NCBI GenBank assembly: GCA_030064795.1
Contig: JASJEI010000085.1
Span: 1 to 10,775 of the forward strand
Direction of reading: 5' to 3'
Length of the DNA: 10,775 nt
From: Pleurocapsa sp. MO_226.B13
GTDB taxonomy: Bacteria > Cyanobacteriota > Cyanobacteriia > Cyanobacteriales > Xenococcaceae
Part shown: positions 6,374 through 10,775 of the stretch, piece after piece
Layout: every line of letters begins with the position of its first letter
Numbering within the stretch: the stretch's first letter is position 1
The notes under the pieces: model-generated
Databases searched by the model: none
Told to the model about the DNA's origin: nothing
The model's input: the letters and a program-made list of their open reading frames with translations, nothing else
Position numbers and translations under genes: made by a program

Positions 6374-7378
6374 ATGAAAGCAATTGTGATTAAAGAATTT
6401 GGTACGCCCGATGTCTTCCAAGAGATAGAAGTGGCAATACCGTCCGTTGCTCCAGATCGAGTCTTAATTAGAGTAGCAGCCACTAGCATTAATCCAGCAG
6501 ATACAAAAATACGTCAGGGTGTTGTAGCCGATATTGCTCCCAATTTTCCTGCTGTTTTACACGGTGATGTAACGGGGATTATTGAAGCAGTAGGAGAGGA
6601 GGTTACTAAATTTAAAGTTGGTGATGAAGTGTATGGTTGTGCGGGAGGTGTTAAAGGAACTGAAGGAGCTTTAGCTGAATATATGCTTGCCGATCCTAAT
6701 CTCGTTGCCCATAAACCTAAATCTTTAATGATGAAAGAAGCAGTAGCTTTACCTTTAGTTTCAATTACCGCTTGGGAAGGATTAATCGATCGAGCCAAAG
6801 TTCGCTCTGGTCCAAAAGTTTTAATTTATGGTGGAACTGGAGGTGTCGGTCATCTAGGAATACAGTTAGCAAAATGGGCAGGAGCAAAAGTCTATGCTAC
6901 AGTATCGAGTGACGAAAAAGCTGCGATTGCTGGCTCTTTAGGCGCAGACTTTACGATTAACTATCGCCAGACACCCGTTACCGAGTTTGTCGCAAAACAT
7001 ACAGATGGCAGGGGTTTTGATGTAGTTTTTGATACAGTAGGCAATGACAATCTGCAAAATGCTTTTCAAGCAGCCAAGCTAAACGGTACAGTTATTTCTA
7101 CGGTTTCTTTATCCAAACAGGATTTAACTTTACTTCACGCCAAAGGTTTGACTTTGCATTTAGTTTATATGCTGATTCCGATGTTACATCAGATCGATCG
7201 CGCCTATCATGGTGAAATCCTCGCCAAGTTAGCCGATCTAGTCGATGCAAAAAAAGTTCGTCCCTTAATAGATGCTCGCTCGTTTACCTTTAATAATGTT
7301 GCTGCTGCTCATGCCTATGCTGAGTCGGGAATGGCAATAGGGAAAGTGGTTTTAAACCAATCTTTGACAACTATTTAG
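6374..7378 (+). CDS. Zinc-independent quinone oxidoreductase (MDR superfamily, QOR-like)
   Basis: Cytoplasmic NAD(P)H-dependent reductase of the medium-chain dehydrogenase/reductase superfamily, quinone-oxidoreductase branch. It is expected to reduce quinones or related enones with NADPH. The start at 6374 gives 334 residues and the conserved opening MKAIVIKEFGTPDVF; an in-frame ATG at 6332 would add 14 unconserved residues. The catalytic GroES-like half carries SINPADTKIRQG and a VGDEVYG turn. The Rossmann half has the dinucleotide motif YGGTGGVGHLG (G153 to G159). The Cys/His zinc ligands of alcohol dehydrogenases are absent, as expected for this branch. The ABM-domain gene starts 19 nt after the stop on the same strand, so the two are probably one operon. 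Two short inverted repeats lie upstream. The gene looks intact. Substrate is not determinable from sequence; crotonyl-CoA-reductase-like relatives are a less likely alternative. Confidence 0.9.
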   Translation: MKAIVIKEFGTPDVFQEIEVAIPSVAPDRVLIRVAATSINPADTKIRQGVVADIAPNFPAVLHGDVTGIIEAVGEEVTKFKVGDEVYGCAGGVKGTEGALAEYMLADPNLVAHKPKSLMMKEAVALPLVSITAWEGLIDRAKVRSGPKVLIYGGTGGVGHLGIQLAKWAGAKVYATVSSDEKAAIAGSLGADFTINYRQTPVTEFVAKHTDGRGFDVVFDTVGNDNLQNAFQAAKLNGTVISTVSLSKQDLTLLHAKGLTLHLVYMLIPMLHQIDRAYHGEILAKLADLVDAKKVRPLIDARSFTFNNVAAAHAYAESGMAIGKVVLNQSLTTI

Positions 7379-7383
7379 ATTAC

Positions 7384-7389
7384 AAGGAG
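7384..7389 (+). promoter_or_regulatory. Ribosome-binding site AAGGAG of the ABM gene
   Basis: AAGGAG lies 8 nt before ATG 7398, inside the 19-nt gap after the quinone-reductase stop. It is one of only two clear Shine-Dalgarno sequences in the window and fixes this start. Confidence 0.8.
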
Positions 7390-7397
7390 CAAATATC

Positions 7398-7694
7398 ATG
7401 AGCCAACTAACAGTAGTAGCCAAATTCAAAGCCAAATCTGGGTCGGAAACTGCATTTTACCAAGAATTATTAAAGTTAATCGCGCCTACTTTAGCAGAAG
7501 AGGGATGTCTTAACTACGATCTTCATCGTTCGATCGAAGACAACACCGTATTATTATTTTACGAAAATTGGGCAAGTAAATCTGTTTGGGAGCAACACAT
7601 GGAGTCAGAACACATTAAAACTTTTCAAAGGAATACAGAAGGAATGATTGATAATTCTGAGATTTTATTAATGAGGCTCGAACAAGTGTCATAG
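7398..7694 (+). CDS. Antibiotic biosynthesis monooxygenase (ABM) domain protein, YgiN-like
   Basis: Small cytoplasmic protein of 98 residues, the usual size for stand-alone ABM (dimeric alpha-beta barrel) proteins such as the quinol monooxygenase YgiN. It begins with the strand LTVVAKFKAKSG. It then shows EGCLNYDLHRSIEDNTVLLF followed by YENWASKSVWEQHMESEHIKTF, the family pattern in which Trp and His residues line the cofactor-free active site. It directly follows the quinone oxidoreductase and shares its strand. In E. coli, YgiN oxidises quinols while partner reductases make them, so a quinone/quinol cycling role is a reasonable inference here. It converges on the LysR gene with only 6 nt between stops and no visible terminator hairpin. 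Confidence 0.88.
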   Translation: MSQLTVVAKFKAKSGSETAFYQELLKLIAPTLAEEGCLNYDLHRSIEDNTVLLFYENWASKSVWEQHMESEHIKTFQRNTEGMIDNSEILLMRLEQVS

Positions 7695-7700
7695 AAAGAA

Positions 7701-8591
7701 TCAAATTACCTGGAGTTCTTCTACAAGGCGATCGCGAGCAAAAACTACTCTGGGGTGTCTGAGACTGCCTTTATTCCATACCAAGTATAAATTGTTAGTA
7801 GGTGGTTGTTCTGGTTTGTGTAGTAAAGCGAAACTACCATTTTGTAACTGTTGTTTGCAGAGATATTGAGGTAATACAGTATAACCCTGTCCTAAACTAA
7901 CAAGCGATCGCACAATTCTCAGATCGGGTACGGTTATAGTTGCTTGAATATTAATATCGCTCTGGAAAACTTCGGTGAAATAGCGTCTGATGAGGGGTAA
8001 ATCCTCATCGTAGGCAATCAAAGGTAAATTTATTAACTCCTGGGGTGAAAATGGTTTAGCTAGGTTCTGTTTTGCCCAGTCAGATGCAGCTACTAAAACT
8101 AAAGTTTCTCTTCCAATTTGCTGAAAATCTAAGGCTAAATCTTCTGGTTCAGATGCGGTTATAGCTAGATCGATCGCACCTTCGTTTAATAATTGATAGA
8201 GGCGTTCTTTTCCTCCTAATTGAATCCTAATCCGCAAATCATAACCTAATAGAGAAGAAATAGCAGGAAGTAATTGAGCATCGAGGATTTCTGCTGGTGT
8301 TGCTAAATGAATCGTCCCAGAAATGTTATTAACTCTGGCTCTTACCGCATTAAATTTAACTTCAATTTGCTCTAAATGGGGTGCAACCGATCTTGCTAAG
8401 TCGTCAGCGATCGCCGTAGGTTTAACTCCTCTGGCGTGACGAATAAATAACTCTTTTTCAATTAATGCCTCTAAAGCCTTGATATGTGCTGATGCTGCTG
8501 GTTGAGTTAGGTACAAGCGATCGGCAGCTTTTGTGATCGAACCCAGACGATAGGCTTCGAGAAAAGTACGTAATTGGTCGAGATAAGTCAT
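7701..8591 (-). CDS. LysR-type transcriptional regulator, divergent from DJ-1-like gene
   Basis: Cytoplasmic LTTR of 296 residues. The N-terminal helix-turn-helix (~4-62) reads LRTFLEAYRLGSITKAADRL, then LTQPAASAHIKALE, the standard family pattern with the recognition helix around 29-38. The effector domain shows ISGTIHLATPAEILD (~94-108), a DLAITASEP segment and VSLGQGYTVLPQYL (~232-245). It is not close in style to the LysR at 4475; the effector is unknown. The start ATG at 8591 faces the DJ-1-like gene across 109 bp, an arrangement in which an LTTR usually controls its divergent neighbour and itself. Its 3' end converges on the ABM gene, so it may also respond to the quinone theme of that operon. 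No frameshift or missing segment seen. Confidence 0.88.
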   Translation of the reverse strand: MTYLDQLRTFLEAYRLGSITKAADRLYLTQPAASAHIKALEALIEKELFIRHARGVKPTAIADDLARSVAPHLEQIEVKFNAVRARVNNISGTIHLATPAEILDAQLLPAISSLLGYDLRIRIQLGGKERLYQLLNEGAIDLAITASEPEDLALDFQQIGRETLVLVAASDWAKQNLAKPFSPQELINLPLIAYDEDLPLIRRYFTEVFQSDINIQATITVPDLRIVRSLVSLGQGYTVLPQYLCKQQLQNGSFALLHKPEQPPTNNLYLVWNKGSLRHPRVVFARDRLVEELQVI

Positions 8592-8595
8592 GATT

Positions 8596-8617
8596 AGCTA
8601 TAAAAAAAATTATGGCT
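8596..8617. promoter_or_regulatory. Candidate LysR operator in the divergent LysR/DJ-1 spacer
   Basis: AGCTATAA (8596-8603) and TTATGGCT (8610-8617) form an inverted repeat with 7 of 8 positions matching around a run of A. A second small palindrome, AACT-ATA-AGTT, is at 8627-8637. Both lie between the two divergent starts (8591 and 8701). I could not fit a clean T-N11-A LTTR box, so this is a candidate only. Confidence 0.35.
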
Positions 8618-8700
8618 GTTATCAAAAACTATAAGTTCTTTTTTGGCTAAACCTCAGATAAGGTAGAGAAAAGCAAATCCAATCATTCTCAAAAACAACT

Positions 8701-9465
8701 ATGAATCCCTTACAGATATTGATTATTGCTACCTCTCATGCTGTTATAGGTAGTACTGGAGAACCTACAGGCTTATGGCTAGAAGAATTGACCACCCCCT
8801 ATTATGCTTTTATCGATGCAGGGGTTGAGGTAACTATTGCTTCTATTGATGGTGGTGCAGTACCAATCGATCCTCGCAGCCAAAAGCCTATTGGCGAAAA
8901 TGCTGCTAGTGTAGATCGCTTTTTACAAGACAAATCTGCTTCGGTAGTAATTGAAAATACTCCTGCTGTAGATGAAATAGATTCTAGCCAATATGCTGCG
9001 GTTTTTCTTCCAGGTGGACACGGTACGATGTGGGATTTACCTCAAAGTCAGCCTTTGGCAACAATGATTTCTCAGGCTTATGCTCAAGATAAAATAGTTG
9101 CTGCGGTTTGTCATGGCCCTGCGGGTTTAATTTCTGCTACTAAACCAGATGGAAGTCCTTTAGTAGCAGGACATCAAATTAGTGCTTTTACTAATTCTGA
9201 AGAAGATGCAGTGGGACTCTCCGATACCGTGCCATTCATGCTGGAAACCAAGTTACGAGAATTAGGAGCAGATTTTCAAGAAGTAGATAATTTTGAACCC
9301 TTTGCCGTGCAAAGTGGCAATTTAATTACGGGTCAAAATCCTGCTTCCTCTTTACTCGTTGCCAACAAAGTTTTAGAAGCTCTACAGGTTAAAGTTTCAC
9401 AATATCCAGTTGTCAGTTATCTTTCCCCAAGAGATATGACTACCTTACCTTCACAAGTTCACTGA
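8701..9465 (+). CDS. DJ-1/PfpI-family protein, Hsp31-like (class I glutamine amidotransferase fold)
   Basis: Soluble protein of 254 residues in the DJ-1/ThiJ/PfpI superfamily, Hsp31/HchA-like branch. Members act as glutathione-independent glyoxalases or carbonyl-stress proteins; some are chaperones. The N-terminal segment GEPTGLWLEELTTPYYAF carries the conserved acidic residue (E28/E29) used with the nucleophile. YAAVFLPGGHGTMWDLP (~98-114) is the family oxyanion-side loop. The nucleophile elbow AAVCHGPAGL has C137 followed by H138, the expected Cys-His pair. Position and spacing agree with yeast Hsp31-type enzymes. The C-terminal ~30 residues look like a variable extension. It is divergent from the LysR gene at 8591, its probable regulator. 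No clear Shine-Dalgarno precedes ATG 8701, as for most genes here. Methylglyoxal or quinone-derived electrophiles are plausible targets, but this is inference. Confidence 0.88.
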   Translation: MNPLQILIIATSHAVIGSTGEPTGLWLEELTTPYYAFIDAGVEVTIASIDGGAVPIDPRSQKPIGENAASVDRFLQDKSASVVIENTPAVDEIDSSQYAAVFLPGGHGTMWDLPQSQPLATMISQAYAQDKIVAAVCHGPAGLISATKPDGSPLVAGHQISAFTNSEEDAVGLSDTVPFMLETKLRELGADFQEVDNFEPFAVQSGNLITGQNPASSLLVANKVLEALQVKVSQYPVVSYLSPRDMTTLPSQVH

Positions 9466-9484
9466 TTAGAGTCGATCGCCATCT

Positions 9485-9500
9485 TATTCTCAAGAGAATA
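9485..9500. other. Perfect palindrome TATTCTC-AA-GAGAATA after the DJ-1-like gene
   Basis: Seven-base perfect arms with a 2-nt centre, 20 nt past the DJ-1-like stop. The stem is AT-rich and no T run follows, so it is a poor intrinsic terminator. A protein-binding site or a processed transcript end are alternatives. Confidence 0.45.
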
Positions 9501-9517
9501 GATAATGCGCTTCGTCA

Positions 9518-9548
9518 GGTGGGGGAGAACAATCTGTTTGCCCCTACC
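9518..9548. repeat. Imperfect hairpin repeat with GGTGGGGG / CCCCTACC ends
   Basis: Arms 9518-9531 and 9535-9548 pair at 13 of 14 positions (one A-G mismatch, two G-T wobbles) around the loop ATC. The GC-rich outer stem and AACA/TGTT inner stem resemble the GGGGCGAACA-type palindromic repeats scattered through cyanobacterial genomes. No T tract follows, so terminator function is doubtful. Confidence 0.6.
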
Positions 9549-9741
9549 CGAATACAATCTGTTTTGACAGGTTTAAAAATAGCAATAATCGTCAAATTTA
9601 GCGGAACAATTGACAAGACAAGCTATATTTCATGATTGTAATATCGGTAATGAACAATCTTTATAATTTGTTCTTACTTTTTTGTTTTGCGCGATCGCGT
9701 CTTTCTGCAAAAGACATTAGCCATTGCTCAAAACTTTGTTA

Positions 9742-9753
9742 AAACGAACGTTT
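9742..9753. promoter_or_regulatory. Palindrome AAACG-AA-CGTTT, candidate repressor site
   Basis: Perfect 5-bp arms with a 2-nt centre, a form typical of TetR-family operators. The same AAACGTT core recurs twice about 180 bp downstream, just ahead of the monooxygenase start, which suggests one regulator with several sites. The regulator gene is not in the window. Confidence 0.35.
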
Positions 9754-9922
9754 GAATTTATCTAACTTTTGATAGATTAATCGTCAGCCCGATCTAGTTA
9801 TGGTTTAAATAGATAACTAATTAACTTATAAGCTCAGGGCAATGATTTAAAAGATTTTGAGAGTAATTGATATCTTCAACGATGTTGTTTACGCAAAGCA
9901 TTGACAAATAAAAATTAAATCA

Positions 9923-9943
9923 AACGTTTTATACAAAAACGTT
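9923..9943. promoter_or_regulatory. Inverted repeat AACGTTTT-N5-AAAACGTT ahead of the monooxygenase
   Basis: Perfect 8-bp arms (9923-9930 and 9936-9943). The TATACA at 9930-9935 in the centre could be a -10 element. A TTGACA lies at 9901-9906, but the spacing of 23 bp is too long for a standard -35/-10 pair. A repressor bound here would cover such a -10. It is 66 bp before ATG 10009. Confidence 0.4.
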
Positions 9944-9990
9944 CGCTCTCAAACAAGATAAATTTTTCAACTCAATTTAATAACAAGCAC

Positions 9991-9997
9991 AAGGAGG
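9991..9997 (+). promoter_or_regulatory. Ribosome-binding site AAGGAGG of the monooxygenase
   Basis: The strongest Shine-Dalgarno in the window, 11 nt before ATG 10009. It supports 10009 as the true original start, although the ORF it opens now ends after 32 codons. Confidence 0.8.
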
Positions 9998-10008
9998 ATT
10001 AACAATTT

Positions 10009-10650
10009 ATGTTACACAACACAGATGTTTTAGTTACTGGTGCAGGTCCTACGGGCTTGACTACCGCAATAGAATTAGCCCGACGTAATGTTAAATGGAT
10101 ATTCTAGGAGTTGCCGATGAAATGGTACGTCGCGGTTATACTTCTCCTGGAATTGATTTTAGTTCTAGTTCCGAGAAGCCACTACGAGCGAATATGTACG
10201 GATTAGATACGAGGTTTCCTTTTATCTTAGTTTTACCTCAAGCGGAAACCGAAGCGATTTTAGAAAGCCGTCTTAATGAATTAGGTGTAGAAGTCGAAAG
10301 AGGAAGAACTCTGACTGATTTCCAAGAAACCGACGAAGAAGTTTACAGTAAGATCGAATGCCTAGAAGGTGGTGAGTTTGAAATCAAATCTCGTTATCTA
10401 GTAGGTGCAGATGGCTCAAAAAGTGTAGTCAGAAAAACTTTAGGTTTACCCTTTGAAGGTTCATCTTATGACTGGACGGCTTTCTTAGGTGACGTGCAAC
10501 TATCAGGTCATCATGCTGAAGGCGGTACGGAACAACATTCGAGCGATCGCGGTTTGGCGTTTATCGTTCCCTTTGATGATGGTTCGCATCGTATTGTAAC
10601 TATAGATCGTAAATATCAAGGAGATAAAGATACTCGCGAACTAAAAATTA
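10009..10650 (+). pseudogene. FAD-dependent aromatic-type monooxygenase, N-terminal part, deleted and IS-truncated
   Basis: Start of a class A flavin hydroxylase of the PheA/TfdB-like family. The first frame (10009-10107) gives MLHNTDVLVTGAGPTGLTTA and IELARRN, with the FAD-binding GAGPTG motif. It stops after 32 codons. The gene then continues in another frame from about 10095 as DILGVADEMVRRG. Homologues have roughly 25-30 residues between these two parts, including the acidic ribose-binding end of strand 2, so an internal deletion plus frameshift has occurred near 10092-10097. Further on are LPQAETEAILESRLNELGV and the DG motif GADGSKSVVR (D at residue 106 of the second frame). Similarity ends near DTREL (10630-10643), where insertion-sequence DNA begins; the nominal stop at 10704-10706 lies in that DNA. 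The catalytic GD motif and C-terminal half are missing. It has an intact leader with a strong ribosome-binding site and operator-like palindromes. Inactive. Confidence 0.85.
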
Positions 10651-10775
10651 GAGCTCTTTCAAAAGTTTTTTATGGTATGATTAAAGGCTTGCTTTTTTTA
10701 GGTTAAAAATGAAATATTGGCAGGCTCGTAAACTTTCTGCAAGGAAATTTAAGCGTTTTTGTGGAGTTAAACGTC
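10651..10775 (+). mobile_element. Left part of an insertion sequence with transposase start (IS5-like, runs off right edge)
   Basis: Monooxygenase similarity stops abruptly and is followed by about 60 nt without coding character. An ATG at 10709 then opens MKYWQARKLSARKFKRF and CGVKR, which continues past the window. This looks like the N-terminal helix-turn-helix of cyanobacterial DDE transposases of the IS5-like group, where L-S-x-x-x-F-K-R-x-x-G-V-K is followed by TFE-type residues. The left end is placed at about GAGCTCTTTC (10651), because coding similarity ends there. The terminal repeat and target duplication cannot be confirmed without the right end. Only 22 codons are visible, so the family is tentative. 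Confidence 0.5.

Larger units (their letters stand above)
9466..10008. other. 543-bp non-coding region with hairpins and palindromes
   Basis: No convincing gene on either strand; a 36-codon frame at 9632-9742 (+) is the longest I noticed and looks accidental. The stretch holds a HIP1 site (9690-9697), a perfect palindrome at 9485-9500, a long imperfect hairpin at 9518-9548 and GAACAA-N10-TTGTTC (9652-9673) with TATAAT inside it (9662-9667). Near the downstream gene it has AAACG-type palindromes (9742-9753, 9923-9943). It most likely contains the control region of the broken monooxygenase at 10009, plus repeat remnants. Confidence 0.6.

Noticed and set aside
9632..9742. 36-codon plus-strand ORF with a hydrophobic middle in the long intergenic region
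   Set aside because: No ribosome-binding site, several Cys/Ser-rich codons that look random, and part of it is read from a HIP1 site. Nothing recognisable.
9901..9935. Sigma-70 promoter TTGACA...TATACA
   Set aside because: Spacing is 23 bp, too long for a normal -35/-10 pair, so it is mentioned with the palindrome but not called as a promoter.
1..10775. CRISPR array, defence island, tRNA or rRNA genes
   Set aside because: No regularly spaced repeats, no defence-type protein domains and no tRNA- or rRNA-like sequence were seen on either strand.

Overview
The window looks like chromosomal DNA from a cyanobacterium. The palindrome GCGATCGC (HIP1) occurs about fifteen times in 10.8 kb, inside genes and between them. 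Intergenic DNA is AT-rich and carries short tandem repeats (AGTTCGG and GCAGAGGA units) and GC-rich palindromic mini-repeats of a kind common in cyanobacteria. I cannot name the genus from the sequence. I find no rRNA, tRNA or CRISPR array.

Layout, left to right. (1) Positions 1-140 hold the C-terminal part of an IS66-type transposase, fused without a visible IS end to an RND efflux permease that has lost its first ~85-95 codons (ORF 151-3063). (2) A TRAP-type periplasmic binding protein (4180-3050, minus) lies divergent to a LysR regulator (4475-5356, plus). The two are flanked by a 74-bp exact direct repeat of the RND gene's 3' end (2923-2996 and 5400-5473); the second copy is the stub of a paralogous RND gene. 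(3) Positions 5632-6262 hold the C-terminal part of an FAD-dependent aromatic-type monooxygenase, frameshifted by a 25-nt palindromic mini-repeat. (4) The intact core of the window follows: an NADPH:quinone-oxidoreductase-like MDR protein (6374-7378) in an apparent operon with a YgiN-like ABM-domain monooxygenase (7398-7694), a convergent LysR regulator (8591-7701, minus), and a divergent DJ-1/PfpI/Hsp31-like protein (8701-9465). (5) A 543-bp non-coding region with several palindromes leads into a second FAD monooxygenase gene (10009-~10650). That gene is broken by an internal deletion with frameshift and then cut off by the left end of another insertion sequence, whose transposase begins at 10709.

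How the genes fit together: the intact genes (quinone reductase, quinol/ABM monooxygenase, DJ-1-like carbonyl-stress protein and two LysR regulators, one of the BenM/CatM aromatic-responsive style) and the broken ones (two FAD aromatic hydroxylase pieces, an RND pump) form a coherent theme of handling quinones, aromatics and reactive electrophiles. This is inference from family membership. Half of the locus is decaying through IS activity, mini-repeat insertion and recombination between paralogues.

I do not see a convincing new multi-gene system. The most informative observations are the mutation scars: the exact 25-nt insertion that breaks a GDRAPD motif, the 74-bp direct repeat that starts exactly at a HIP1 site, and the IS66/RND junction.
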